DNA from: Neorhodopirellula lusitana
GTDB taxonomy: Bacteria > Planctomycetota > Planctomycetia > Pirellulales > Pirellulaceae
Assembly: GCF_900182915.1 (NCBI RefSeq)
Contig: NZ_FXUG01000007.1
Span: forward strand, 310,001-374,000
Reading direction: 5' to 3'
Length of the DNA stretch: 64,000 nt
Position numbers and translations under genes: made by a program. This document shows positions 9,451 through 18,932 of the stretch, piece after piece. Below the pieces are notes generated by a model. It had not been told where the DNA came from. It made no database searches and worked only from the letters and a program-made list of their open reading frames with translations. Within the stretch, counting starts at the first letter, position 1. Each line of letters starts with the position of its first letter.

Positions 9451-9606
9451 CAGGCGTGTAAAAAAGTGAAGCTGGCGCCAACAAAGCATGAACAAGTGGG
9501 GTGGGCGCTACGGTAGTCTACCTTGCTACACTGCTCGTTTCCGCCCCACTGCAATTTGTTTCCGCAGCCCCTCCGGTTCTTCCTTCTTTTCGTCGCGATT
9601 TGCGAA

Positions 9607-11832
9607 ATGACAGATTCTTCGCCCCCGTCCAAACCCGCCTCCAATCCCTACCCAGACTCCACCGAGCAAGCAGTAGGGTCACGGGCGAGCGACGATTCGC
9701 AAGCCGGATCGAATGCGAACCAGGATAATGCGGCTGGCCAAGACGCTGCTTCGGACCAAGAATCCGCTTCCGCACAGGAAACCTGGGACGCGTTGCCTGT
9801 CACACAACAGCGAGCCGCCGTGTTCCGCGTCCAAGCTGGACGTGAGACCATGGAAGCCTTTGTGGTCGCATTCGTTTTGGCGTTGTTGTTCCGAGCGTTC
9901 ATCGCCGAAGCGTTCGTGATCCCGACGGGGTCGATGGCCCCCGCCCTGATGGGAGCACACAAGGACGTGTTCTGCGACCAATGCGGACAACAGTTCCCGA
10001 TCGGCGCCAGCCTGGAATTCCGTTCACCGGATGTTGAACAAGTGGTGGTTGGCGGCGTCTGCCCCAATTGCCGACACATCAACTCACTCGATATCGCCAA
10101 CACGCCGGACGACACCACCTTCAGCGGCGATCGCATCCTGGTTAGCAAGTTTGCGTATGCAATCAGCGATCCTGACCGCTGGGACGTGATCGTTTTTAAG
10201 GTGCCCGTGAACCCAAAGCAAAACTACATCAAGCGATTAGTCGGCCTCCCCAACGAGACCCTGACGATCCTGCACGGCGATGTCTACGCGCAACCCGGCG
10301 TCAAAACAAACGACGTTGCTGGCGACATCGGCCCGATTGCTGGCCCGGTTAGTGGCCCAGACAACAGGAATTCGAACTCGCCCGGCGAGATCCTACGCAA
10401 GCCACCATCCACCCTGCTGGCGATGAAGCACGTCGTTTACAACAGCGACCATCAGGCCGACTCACTGATTCAGGCCGCATACCCAGCTCGATTGCAACCC
10501 TGGAAGAGCGGCGCCACTTCGCCACCGGAAGACTCCTGGCAGGTCACACGTAGCGAAGCCGGGCTGGTCGCCAAGCTTCCCGAGGCGGCCGCCAAGTCGA
10601 AGTCGCCCAACTGGCTGCGTTACTACCATCGCTGGCCATCGTCCCAGCAATGGCAACAGGCGATCGCTGGACAATCGCTGGCGTCGCTGGATCCCTATCG
10701 CAGCCGGCTAGTCACAGATTTCCATGCTTACGATGCGTATCTATTTGTCGATGCGGATCGCGTTTACGACCTGAAGCCTTCGCCGATTCGTGTGTCCAAG
10801 TACAAGCGATTGCTTGGCCAAACGCACAGCGAGGGAGTCTTTCGGCCAGACTTTGAATCGGGCGGCGACCTGAGCCAGTTCCGCAACAATCTTCGCTACG
10901 GCAGCACCGGGCATGCCACCGAAGGCATGCACTGGGTAGGTGACTTGATCGTGGAAGCGGATCTAGAAACAGCACCCGGCGCGAAATCGGTAACGATGGA
11001 GATCGTCGAGGCGGGTGTCCGCTATCACTGCCAAATCAACCTGGAAGATGGCTTGGCCACCATGACAATCAACGATGGCCAAGAACGCTCGTTCGATCCC
11101 GCGTCGGGCGAAGCGAACAGCGACAATGCCGCAACGAGCAATCCGCAGGCCAGCACTTCAATCCGGGCGGGGTCGCGGCACTCGGTGCGGTTCAGCAATT
11201 GTGACAACCAACTTGTCTTGTGGGTCGACGATGAAGTGATCGAGTTTGATCGCCCCACCACCTTCAATGTCAGCTCCTTCTTGCCGTTCCAAGACGTCCA
11301 GCCGATTTACAACGGACCGGGCGATCCCGGCGACGCTTCCCCCGTTGGAATCACCGTTCGTGGGGGTGCCGCGACGATTCATCAGATGACGATCGATCGC
11401 GACAAGTACTACATCGCGACCAACACATCCCAAGAAGCGATGCTCGACTACGACATGCAACAACTCAGCGACTTTGCTGGCGTGGCCGTTCGTCAACAAG
11501 AAATCCAAGCCGTCATGGGCGAACCCACCGTCTGGAGCGAATTCCCGGGCTGGGCAAGTCGCCGCCGCGTTTCGTTCCCGATCGGGGAAGACCAATTCTT
11601 CCCGATGGGCGACAACAGCCCCGAGAGCCTCGACGCCCGTTGTTGGGCTGGGACGAAGGAAAAATACGGACGGGATCGTAGCGTCGACCCCGATTCATAC
11701 CGGTTCGCGAACGCTTCGTACGTTCCTCGAGACCTGTTGGTGGGCAAAGCATTGGCGATTTTCTGGCCCCACCCCTGGCGGTCACCTGTGCCGATGACAC
11801 CCAATTTCCAGCGGATGCGGTTGATTCGCTAA
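9607..11832 (+). CDS. lepB: Signal peptidase I with a very large internal insertion
   Basis: Membrane-bound protease that removes signal peptides from exported proteins. From the ATG at 9607 it is 741 residues, against about 200-320 for typical enzymes. An acidic, Gln-rich N-terminus precedes a membrane helix (FVVAFVLALLFRAFIAEAF). Catalytic Ser is near residue 109 in IPTGSMAPAL; the general-base Lys is near 209 in YIKRLVGLP; the late conserved box GDNSPESLDAR is near residue 668. Between Ser and Lys lies a zinc-ribbon-like pair (CDQCG and CPNC). Between Lys and the late box about 450 extra residues are inserted, including a beta-rich segment with HSVRFSNCDNQLVLWVDDE that resembles a concanavalin-like fold. 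The frame could start at 9523, but the short form begins with a normal polar N-terminus. Confidence 0.92.
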   Translation: MTDSSPPSKPASNPYPDSTEQAVGSRASDDSQAGSNANQDNAAGQDAASDQESASAQETWDALPVTQQRAAVFRVQAGRETMEAFVVAFVLALLFRAFIAEAFVIPTGSMAPALMGAHKDVFCDQCGQQFPIGASLEFRSPDVEQVVVGGVCPNCRHINSLDIANTPDDTTFSGDRILVSKFAYAISDPDRWDVIVFKVPVNPKQNYIKRLVGLPNETLTILHGDVYAQPGVKTNDVAGDIGPIAGPVSGPDNRNSNSPGEILRKPPSTLLAMKHVVYNSDHQADSLIQAAYPARLQPWKSGATSPPEDSWQVTRSEAGLVAKLPEAAAKSKSPNWLRYYHRWPSSQQWQQAIAGQSLASLDPYRSRLVTDFHAYDAYLFVDADRVYDLKPSPIRVSKYKRLLGQTHSEGVFRPDFESGGDLSQFRNNLRYGSTGHATEGMHWVGDLIVEADLETAPGAKSVTMEIVEAGVRYHCQINLEDGLATMTINDGQERSFDPASGEANSDNAATSNPQASTSIRAGSRHSVRFSNCDNQLVLWVDDEVIEFDRPTTFNVSSFLPFQDVQPIYNGPGDPGDASPVGITVRGGAATIHQMTIDRDKYYIATNTSQEAMLDYDMQQLSDFAGVAVRQQEIQAVMGEPTVWSEFPGWASRRRVSFPIGEDQFFPMGDNSPESLDARCWAGTKEKYGRDRSVDPDSYRFANASYVPRDLLVGKALAIFWPHPWRSPVPMTPNFQRMRLIR

Positions 11833-11910
11833 TTTCGAGATTGTGTCAAACAAGGGATTTTGCGAAACAAGGGTCGGTATTTCGCACCCACAACGCTGTC
11901 GCCGCATCGC

Positions 11911-12885
11911 ATGTCAGACGATTTTGATCCCGCCGTTGGTTACGACTCTCAATCTGGAGTCGCTATCCAAGGCGAGCCAATTCTCGAAGCACACGGTCTC
12001 CAGAAGACTTACGGCCGCCGCCGGGTTGTCGATGGTGTCAACTTAGCCGTCGGCGAATCCGAGATTGTCGGTCTGCTGGGGCCCAACGGTGCCGGCAAGT
12101 CGACCAGTTTCCGAATGATTTGTGGCTTGGTCCAGCCCGACCGCGGACGCGTGTATCTGGGCGGCCAAGACGTGACTGATTGGCCGATGTTCCGCCGTGC
12201 TCGCGATGGGCAAATGGGCTACCTGCCACAAGAGCCCAGCGTTTTCAAGAAACTCAACGTCGAACAAAACATCTCTGCCTTGCTCGAATTGCTCGGCTTC
12301 GATCGCAAACAACGCAAGTACCGCACCGACGAATTACTGGAAGAGTTCAACATCACTCACATTCGCAAAAGCCCCGCTGCGGGCCTGAGCGGTGGTGAAC
12401 GTCGACGGTTGGAAATCGCACGCTGCTTGGTTTCCAACCCGCGAATCGTGATGCTCGACGAACCCTTTGCCGGGATCGATCCGGTGACAGTTCAGTCGAT
12501 TCAGGGCGTCATCACCCAGCTTCGTGATTCCGGGATCAGCGTTCTGATCACCGACCACGCTGCTCGAGAAATTCTGACCACGGTCGATCGATGCTACGTG
12601 ATCTATCAGGGCCAAGTGTTGATCGACGGGACTCCCGACGAAGTCAAACGCCATCCCAAAGTCCGCGAAGAATACCTAGGCGACCTCGATGCGGCCGCTG
12701 GAGTCAGCGTCCAAGCTAGCGCACAACCGCATGCGAGCCAGCCCAATTCGGTGGCACCCGACAACCAGGTTCGTGTCGACGGTGCCCACGAACCGCTAGC
12801 CGGTCCCAGAGGCAACGCGTCAGGACGTTCGCCCCAAGCGATACCAGTGCAAAAGCCTCGGCGGATCCGCGTCACCGACGTCTAA
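11911..12885 (+). CDS. lptB: ABC transporter ATPase, LptB-like
   Basis: Cytoplasmic ATPase of an ABC exporter, most like LptB, which powers lipopolysaccharide transport to the outer membrane. Walker A is GPNGAGKST, the signature is LSGGERRRLEIAR, Walker B is RIVMLDEPFAGID, and the switch His is in LITDHAAREIL. LptB-like features include YLPQEPSVFKKLNVEQNI. The protein is about 324 residues; roughly 70 residues at the C-terminus are polar and low-complexity and exceed the usual 240-residue family length. The ATG at 11911 gives MSDDFDP; upstream codons to 11860 look non-coding. It lies 78 bp after lepB on the same strand. No lptF/G/C/A genes are in the window. Confidence 0.85.
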   Translation: MSDDFDPAVGYDSQSGVAIQGEPILEAHGLQKTYGRRRVVDGVNLAVGESEIVGLLGPNGAGKSTSFRMICGLVQPDRGRVYLGGQDVTDWPMFRRARDGQMGYLPQEPSVFKKLNVEQNISALLELLGFDRKQRKYRTDELLEEFNITHIRKSPAAGLSGGERRRLEIARCLVSNPRIVMLDEPFAGIDPVTVQSIQGVITQLRDSGISVLITDHAAREILTTVDRCYVIYQGQVLIDGTPDEVKRHPKVREEYLGDLDAAAGVSVQASAQPHASQPNSVAPDNQVRVDGAHEPLAGPRGNASGRSPQAIPVQKPRRIRVTDV

Positions 12886-13564
12886 GCGGCAACCGAATCA
12901 CGCTACGCGTTCGCCAGTCGAACGATGACCGTGAAAGTCCGGCTATCGAGTTCTGACCGTCGGAGCGGACTTTGTTAGAGCTGTTGATTCCTCTCCATTC
13001 GGGCAGCATCTCGGAAGGAATATCCAGCTCACAATCGCCGGTTGCTTTGCGCATCTGTTGAACAAGGTCGTAAAACAGCAAGGTCGCCCCCGCCGGCGGT
13101 CACAGCATTTCAGCGAGGATGGATCTACGACCACCTTCGGGATCAGTCTGTCGTCTGATCATCGTACCCGGCGGTATCCGCTGCGCTCGACCGCAGGCTA
13201 ATGGCTTGAGAGCCTTCGGCGTAAAGATACTCGTGGGGAATCAACAGCTTGCCAAAGGTCCAATCTGCAGCCCACGTGATTCCAGAGCCTGAGATCCCAA
13301 CGCCAGAGATTCCTGCGCAGGCGGCTCCAGCTCATTTCCAAGGCATGCTAGAAACAGCCTCACCCCTACCGCATCTCTCTTCGGCATTCATCTCTGGCCT
13401 TTTCATTCCTGGGCAAATTATCCCCGGGCACTGTTCACCCCCGGGCACTGTTCACTGCCCCGACGCGTATTGTCGGCAGGGTATCATTTGACCTGCCGTG
13501 GCCACCAACCTGCCGAGCCCCGGCTGATCCCTCCCCTTTATTTGTGTACCTCAACACTAAAACC
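12886..13564. other. Gene-poor intergenic stretch of 679 bp
   Basis: No convincing gene. A minus-strand frame at 12872-13081 (69 codons) overlaps the lptB end and has no recognised family; it could be a gene remnant. A plus-strand frame at 13249-13491 is proline-rich and built partly from a DNA repeat, so it is probably not coding. A 17-bp perfect duplication lies at 13422-13455. The last part should contain the promoter of the dehydrogenase gene, but no motif was clear. Confidence 0.5.
13422..13455. repeat. Perfect 17-bp tandem duplication
   Basis: The unit ccccgggcactgttcac occurs twice head to tail (13422-13438 and 13439-13455). It lies about 110 bp upstream of the dehydrogenase start, in non-coding DNA. 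Confidence 0.9.
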
Positions 13565-14338
13565 ATGACCCAACTCGACAAACAAACCGTATTCGTTTCA
13601 GGCTCCACCAAAGGGATTGGAAAAGCGATCGCGTCGAAGTTCGTCGCTGAAGGATCCAACGTCATCGTGCACAGCCGTTCCGAATCGGGGGCTGGCCAGG
13701 CTCAAAAAGAAGTCGGGGCAGGGGGAGCCGTTTGGGGTGATCTGGCCAACCCCGAAGGAACCAACCAGGTCCTGGAACAGTTGAAGGCTTTTGGCCCGGT
13801 CGAAGTGTTGATCAACAACGCGGGTATCTTCAGTGTCGAAGATTTCTTCGAATTGGAAGACGACATTTGGCTGGACTATTTTCAAACGAACGTGATGAGC
13901 ATGGTGCGTCTTTGCCGAGCGCTGATGCCGACCATGTTGGAACGAAATTTGGGCGTCATCATCAATGTCGCCAGCGAAGCGGCCGTCAAGCCGCTGCCGC
14001 AAATGATTCATTACTCAATGACGAAGACCGCCATGCTTTCGATTTCGCGCGGGCTCGCGGAACTGACCAAGGGCACCGCCGTTCGAGTGAACTCGCTATT
14101 GCCCGGTCCCACCTGGACCGACGGTGTCGAGAGCTATTTCGATGGCTTGGCCAAGCAAGAAGGACGGCCGCTACAGGAGGTCCTAGACAGTTATTTTAAA
14201 GAGCACGAACCCACCTCGCTGATCCAGCGGTTCGCGACGGTGGAGGAGGTTTCGGGGGCGGCGTTGTTCTTGAGCCAAAACTCGGCGGTTAACGGAAGCT
14301 CACTCCGCGTCGAAGGCGGGATCATTCGGTCGATCTAA
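13565..14338 (+). CDS. Short-chain dehydrogenase/reductase
   Basis: A 257-residue SDR-family NAD(P)-dependent oxidoreductase with a Rossmann fold. The nucleotide motif is GSTKGIG near residue 12, NNAG is near residue 83, the catalytic Ser is in INVASEAA and the Tyr/Lys pair is in [15 protein letters not shown] after the second strand suggests NADP preference, since basic residues there bind the 2'-phosphate. The ATG at 13565 (MTQLDKQ) is preferred over an in-frame ATG at 13544, because the family starts just before the first strand. It lies upstream of a sulfatase on the same strand, 87 bp apart. The substrate is unknown. Confidence 0.92.
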   Translation: MTQLDKQTVFVSGSTKGIGKAIASKFVAEGSNVIVHSRSESGAGQAQKEVGAGGAVWGDLANPEGTNQVLEQLKAFGPVEVLINNAGIFSVEDFFELEDDIWLDYFQTNVMSMVRLCRALMPTMLERNLGVIINVASEAAVKPLPQMIHYSMTKTAMLSISRGLAELTKGTAVRVNSLLPGPTWTDGVESYFDGLAKQEGRPLQEVLDSYFKEHEPTSLIQRFATVEEVSGAALFLSQNSAVNGSSLRVEGGIIRSI

Positions 14339-14425
14339 AACAAGGCTCTCCATGGAACGGATCTCTTGGACTAGAATTGGCACGCTCGCCCCATTCCTTT
14401 CCTACTTTCCCGCCCTGAAAAGCCA

Positions 14426-15856
14426 ATGAAGACCTCACTGATCTTGTTACCCCTCCTATTTGTCGCAGCGGTGTTTTCGCCGGCAAACGCTGCCAACCCG
14501 CCCAACGTGATCTACATCCTGGCGGACGACCTGGGTTACGGGGACTTGAGCTGTTACGGCCAGACGCATTTCCAGACGCCCAACATTGATGCGTTGGCGA
14601 AGCGGGGAATGAAGTTCACGCAACACTATTCGGGCAGCACCGTGTGCGCGCCGTCTCGCTGTGCCCTGCTAACTGGAAACCATATCGGTCACGCACCGGT
14701 TCGTGGCAACAGTGAACTGATGCCCGAAGGCCAACAGCCGATGCCGGCTGACACATTCACGATGGCACACATGCTGCAAAAGGCCGGATACAAAACCGGG
14801 CTGTTCGGCAAGTGGGGACTCGGTGCCCCGGGCACGGTCAGTGAACCAATGAAGATGGGCTTCGATCGGTTCTACGGCTACAACTGCCAACGCCAAGCCC
14901 ACCACTACTATCCGTACTTCCTTTGGAACGATCACCAGCGAGAAATGCTATGGGGCAACTTTGGTTTAGAGACCGAGGACTACGCACCGCACCTGATCCA
15001 GGAGCAAACGCTCGACTTCATTGAAGCAAACAAAGACCAACCGTTCTTCTGCTTCTATGCACTCGTTCAGCCGCATGCGGAAATGTTCGCACCAGAAGAA
15101 ACACTGGCGAAGTACCGGGGCAAATTCCAACCAGAGAAACCTTACGAGGGTACGGACGAGGGTCCCAAGTTCCGCAAGTCAGCATACGGATCCCAATCGG
15201 AACCGCGTGCTGCGTTCGCCGCCATGGTCGAGATCATGGACCAAGACGTTGGCGAGTTGGTTGCCAAGCTTGAAGAGTTGGGCATCGACGACAACACGCT
15301 GATTATCTTCACGTCAGACAACGGGCCACATACCGAGGGCGGTCATGACCCGCAATATTTCAATTCCAACGGCTACGGTCGCGGCTTCAAGCGTGATCTC
15401 TATGAAGGCGGCATCCACGTGCCGATGATCGCAACGTGGCCCGGCAAGATCGCCGCGGGCTCGCAATCGGATCACCTGTCTGCGTTCTGGGATGTGTTGC
15501 CAACCGTTGCGGAACTAGCCGGTGTGTCGGCCCCAGACAACATCGACGGTGTTTCCTTTTTGCCAACCTTGCTGGGCAACGAAGACCAAGCCGAGCATGA
15601 CTATCTCTATTGGGAATTCCACGAGAAGAAGGGTCGCGCCGCGATTCGCCAAGGTAATTGGAAGGGCGTGCGGTACAACGTGTCAGTGGATCCCGATTCT
15701 CCCATCGAACTGTACGATCTGTCTTCTGATCCTGGCGAAACCACCAACGTGGCTGAACAGCATCCTGAAATCGCAGCTCGGCTTTCGCAACAGTTGAAGG
15801 AAGCACGAACCGAATCGCCATTGCCCCGATTCAACTTTCCTGGCAAACGCAAATAG
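14426..15856 (+). CDS. Secreted arylsulfatase
   Basis: A 476-residue type I sulfatase with a signal peptide ending at about residue 22 (FSPANA). VIYILADDLGYGDLS supplies metal-binding Asp residues; the formylglycine motif C-A-P-S-R starts at Cys74; LIIFTSDNGPHTEGG has the second metal pair; a substrate-binding Lys lies in GLFGKWGLG. The C-terminal IRQGNWKGVRYN segment is typical of the family. It is complete, unlike the sulfatase at the left edge. It should act on sulfated carbohydrates in the periplasm or outside the cell, after activation by a formylglycine-generating enzyme not encoded in the window. Confidence 0.95.
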   Translation: MKTSLILLPLLFVAAVFSPANAANPPNVIYILADDLGYGDLSCYGQTHFQTPNIDALAKRGMKFTQHYSGSTVCAPSRCALLTGNHIGHAPVRGNSELMPEGQQPMPADTFTMAHMLQKAGYKTGLFGKWGLGAPGTVSEPMKMGFDRFYGYNCQRQAHHYYPYFLWNDHQREMLWGNFGLETEDYAPHLIQEQTLDFIEANKDQPFFCFYALVQPHAEMFAPEETLAKYRGKFQPEKPYEGTDEGPKFRKSAYGSQSEPRAAFAAMVEIMDQDVGELVAKLEELGIDDNTLIIFTSDNGPHTEGGHDPQYFNSNGYGRGFKRDLYEGGIHVPMIATWPGKIAAGSQSDHLSAFWDVLPTVAELAGVSAPDNIDGVSFLPTLLGNEDQAEHDYLYWEFHEKKGRAAIRQGNWKGVRYNVSVDPDSPIELYDLSSDPGETTNVAEQHPEIAARLSQQLKEARTESPLPRFNFPGKRK

Positions 15857-16441
15857 CGAACGGCAGCCGCGATCTCCCCCGCCGTGGATCTTCTAAGAGA
15901 GCCTGGTGCGGGATCGCGGGACGGATCTTTCAAAAGATCCACGACGACAACTCGCGTGAAACTAGGCAATCACTTGTCTGGTTGTTGGACAGTGTCTATT
16001 AATGTCTTGACGCCCAAACGTCACTACAGCGAGCCCAAACCGGGCACGTTAAGTTTCACGGCAAATCACCGTGAAACAAAACAGTGAACGTTTCTCTTGC
16101 GCACTGGAAGCGCTAACGGATCTCGATCGGTTTCACACTGGCAATCTTCGCCCAGACAACCGAGCCGCTACAAGCGGTCAGATTCACTGCAGCCCCGCCT
16201 TCACCCATCTCAAGTTTGTTTGTCCATTTAGCATGGCGAGCAAGCGTCGTGATTGGGACGAACGGATCGACCGGACCCGCGCGGATCGGATCTTTCCGGA
16301 ACGACGGATTATGCAGGGATTTTTTCGAGACGGTTTTTTGACCGGGCACGAATCGTGACCTAAGTTTCTCAGGCCCCGTCTTCCAGAGTGTTGTTGACGC
16401 GGCATTTTTATCGAGCCAAGCACTCACAATGGAATTGTCAC
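15857..16441. other. Intergenic stretch of 585 bp with hairpins
   Basis: No supported gene; frames on both strands (16071-16358 and 16113-16457) have no family signature. Inverted repeats are dense in the first 100 bp: ccgcgat at 15867 pairs with atcgcgg at 15913, gtggatctt at 15884 pairs with aagatccac at 15934, and a local hairpin 15923-15940 (ggatctt, loop tcaa, aagatcc) competes with the latter. A second hairpin at 16053-16077 has a 9-bp stem, gtttcacgg with ccgtgaaac. None has a downstream T-run, so a dispersed structured element fits better than a standard terminator. Confidence 0.55.
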
Positions 16442-18169
16442 ATGGAATTATCCTCACGTGTTCATCGCCCAGCGTGTTGCTGTAGTCGCCAGCCTATCAC
16501 TCATCGTGGTTCAAGCCTCGTCCGCGGTCTAAGCGGAACCTGGTTGGCTGTGTTGACGCTGGTTGCACTGCCCTTGGCAACCGCATCGGTGGCTCGTGCT
16601 CATACTTCCAACAGCCCCGCTGCGGAGGCAAACGCTGCCGCTTCGGATCATACTCAAGCCACGCGAGATCAATCACTTGCCGCCGGACTGGAGCTCGAAC
16701 GGGCACAGCAATGGGGCGATGCGATCGACCATTACGAATCGGCGAGCCGTGCGTTCCCCGAAGACCGCGTGCTATACCAGCGATTGCTGATCAGTCGGTT
16801 GCACTTCGATGTCAAACGACGATACGACGACAAAACGTACCTGACTTCGATCCGCGAACTGACCACATCGCAGGCGTTGGACCTGTACAGCGAGATCCTG
16901 GCCAACTTGCAAACGCACTATGTCGATACCATCGAATGGTCGCGAGTGTTGCTGCACGGGACCGCAGCGTTGGAAGTGGCGTTAACCGAAGAAGCATTCG
17001 TTAACCGCGTCGTTTCCAGTGCACCGCCTGAACGAATTGAAGCATTCCGACAAGCGATCCATCACCGCGTCGCCGACCGATCCACCCAAAGCCGGTTCGA
17101 CTTGCGAGCAACCGTCAACGTGGTCGCCAAGGCTGCCCACGATGAACTCGGAATCAGCGGCACCGCCACGGTATTGGAATACGTCAGCGGAGCAGTATCG
17201 ACGCTCGACCCCTACACACGTTTGTTGTCACCTGGACAGCTCGACGAAATGTTCTCGACGATCGAAGGGAACTTCGTAGGATTGGGTGTGGAACTGAAGG
17301 CGGCCGAAGACTGCTTGCTGATCCTGTCCGTTATCCCGAACGGTCCCGCTGCTGAAGCCGGAATTATGGCGGGCGATCGGATCTTGGCTGTCGACGCCAC
17401 CCGGGCCGACGAGCATGACCCTGATCACATCGCTGACTTGCTGCGTGGTCCCGAAGGCACCACCGCTGAACTGTTGGTCGAATCAACCAACCAACAGCAA
17501 CGCACATTGTCAGTTGTTCGCCGCCGCGTCGACGTTCCCTGTGTCGAAAATATCCACATCGTTGACCAAGCCAACGGCATCGGCTACTTCCGTCTAACCA
17601 ACTTCCAAAAGACCACGCCGCGTGAAATTGAACAAGCATTGTGGTCGCTGCATCGTCAAGGCATGCGATCGCTGGTCATGGACCTGCGTGACAACCCCGG
17701 TGGGCTGTTGTCGGCTGCCGTTGAAGTTGCTGACCGGTTTATTCCTGAAGGCCGCATCGTGACCACACGAGGCCGCAATGCTCGAGAGAACTTTGACTAC
17801 GCCGCTCACCGAGCGAACACCTGGGACGTTCCCATGGTCGTTCTGATTGACCGCAACAGTGCCAGTGCTAGCGAAATCTTCTCGGGTGCGATCCATGACA
17901 GTCAACGCGGTGCCGTGATCGGTGAAACCAGCTACGGCAAGGGCAGCGTGCAAGGCATCTTCCGAATGCAAGCGGCCACGTTCGGGTTGTGCTTGACGAC
18001 GGCTAAGTTCTATTCGCCAAGTGGTCGTGCGATCAGCCTGAATGGCGTGGAGCCAAACATCGTTGTTCCACGAACCTACATCGCCGCTCGCCCCGACGAC
18101 AACGGTCGCTTGGTTACCGAACTGGACGACGCCGTGTTGCAAAAATCAATTGAGTACTTGGCCCGATAA
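16442..18169 (+). CDS. S41 family C-terminal processing protease
   Basis: A 575-residue exported serine protease of the CtpA/Prc family, which trims or degrades envelope proteins. A positively charged N-terminus and hydrophobic segment ending TASVARA form the signal peptide. A helical N-terminal region of about 200 residues precedes a PDZ domain (GLGVELKAAEDCLLILSVIP and AGIMAGDRILAVDA). The S41 core includes LRDNPGGLLSAAVEVADRF, the catalytic Ser in DRNSASASEIFSGAI and the Lys in SYGKGSVQGIF. The ATG at 16442 is preferred; the frame extends to 16388 through a less likely TTG or ATG region. The membrane protein at 18225 follows 55 bp later and may be co-transcribed. Confidence 0.93.
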   Translation: MELSSRVHRPACCCSRQPITHRGSSLVRGLSGTWLAVLTLVALPLATASVARAHTSNSPAAEANAAASDHTQATRDQSLAAGLELERAQQWGDAIDHYESASRAFPEDRVLYQRLLISRLHFDVKRRYDDKTYLTSIRELTTSQALDLYSEILANLQTHYVDTIEWSRVLLHGTAALEVALTEEAFVNRVVSSAPPERIEAFRQAIHHRVADRSTQSRFDLRATVNVVAKAAHDELGISGTATVLEYVSGAVSTLDPYTRLLSPGQLDEMFSTIEGNFVGLGVELKAAEDCLLILSVIPNGPAAEAGIMAGDRILAVDATRADEHDPDHIADLLRGPEGTTAELLVESTNQQQRTLSVVRRRVDVPCVENIHIVDQANGIGYFRLTNFQKTTPREIEQALWSLHRQGMRSLVMDLRDNPGGLLSAAVEVADRFIPEGRIVTTRGRNARENFDYAAHRANTWDVPMVVLIDRNSASASEIFSGAIHDSQRGAVIGETSYGKGSVQGIFRMQAATFGLCLTTAKFYSPSGRAISLNGVEPNIVVPRTYIAARPDDNGRLVTELDDAVLQKSIEYLAR

Positions 18170-18224
18170 AGTTTCAAAGCGATGGCCAATCACGGTCATC
18201 GCATCGCCGGCCTGGGGTTGTTGA

Positions 18225-18770
18225 ATGAGTGAACCCAACCCGTATCAACCGCCGACGCAGGCCTCTCTTCCGCCTGACGAACCGCAACCGGACTCCCCAG
18301 CAAAGGACTGGTTGCAAACACGGAAGTTTCTGATCCGCTGGGGCATGCTGATGGGCGTCAACTCGATCGTCCCCATGATCTTGGCCCGCGAAGTCGTCCT
18401 GGAAAAAGCCTATCCAGGTATGTTCGCCGGAATGTTCGCTTGTCTTGTCGGTGGGGCTTGGCTGTGTATCCGGTTTCCTGTTTTGCAACGACCGATCGTG
18501 GCGGGTTCTTACGTGACCGCGATCACTCAGTTTGTGCCAATCGGACAGGTGATCTGTGGCATGTTGGCAATCGCCTTCTGTGATGCACTGAATCTTTGCG
18601 GCGACTGGAACGACACCAATTTTCAGCCCGAACTCATTGCTTCACCGATTGGTGCTTTCGCAGTCACGGTCACCACCGGAATCCTATTAGCGTTGATTGC
18701 CTTGACGTTCGGCGGCATCATCGTGGCCGTGTCCAATCGGCTGTTCGGCAAACCCCAACAGCCGAGCTAG
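18225..18770 (+). CDS. Membrane protein of unknown function
   Basis: A 181-residue protein starting MSEPNPYQPP, a proline-rich opening common in planctomycete membrane proteins. Four hydrophobic segments follow, around MLMGVNSIVPMILA, MFAGMFACLVGGAWLC, FVPIGQVICGMLAIAFC and AVTVTTGILLALIALTF. No enzymatic motif is visible. It lies 55 bp after the S41 protease on the same strand. An uncharacterised inner-membrane protein is all that can be supported. Confidence 0.75.
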   Translation: MSEPNPYQPPTQASLPPDEPQPDSPAKDWLQTRKFLIRWGMLMGVNSIVPMILAREVVLEKAYPGMFAGMFACLVGGAWLCIRFPVLQRPIVAGSYVTAITQFVPIGQVICGMLAIAFCDALNLCGDWNDTNFQPELIASPIGAFAVTVTTGILLALIALTFGGIIVAVSNRLFGKPQQPS

Positions 18771-18795
18771 AGATTCAATTCAAACTCGCAAAACA

Positions 18796-18864
18796 CCGTA
18801 GCTGGGCTCGCCAGAGTTCATGGGTTTCGCAAGCCAAGCCCAAAGTCTGGCGACTCCGGCTACC
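18796..18864. repeat. Imperfect palindromic element, copy 1
   Basis: The left end (18798-18818, beginning gtagctgggctcgcc) and right end (18844-18864 region, ending ggcgactccggctac) are inverted repeats, 17 of 21 positions matching. The element sits between convergent genes. A second, longer copy lies at 25529-25688, with 18 of 21 left-end and 19 of 21 right-end positions identical. Confidence 0.8.
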
Positions 18865-18932
18865 CAGTGATTCCCATTGAACGCAATTCAGACAACCGCC
18901 ACTCATCAACAACCGCGGTCCGTGTCGCGCGA

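Noticed and set aside
12872-13081. A 69-codon minus-strand frame after lptB (LFYDLVQQMRKATGD).
   Set aside because: It overlaps the lptB stop, has no recognised family and no ribosome binding site. A remnant gene cannot be excluded.
13249-13491. A proline-rich 80-codon plus-strand frame.
   Set aside because: Its sequence is partly made of a 17-bp DNA duplication and shows no coding pattern.
16071-16457. Overlapping frames on both strands before the S41 protease.
   Set aside because: Neither has a recognisable domain, and both end or begin inside hairpin-rich DNA.
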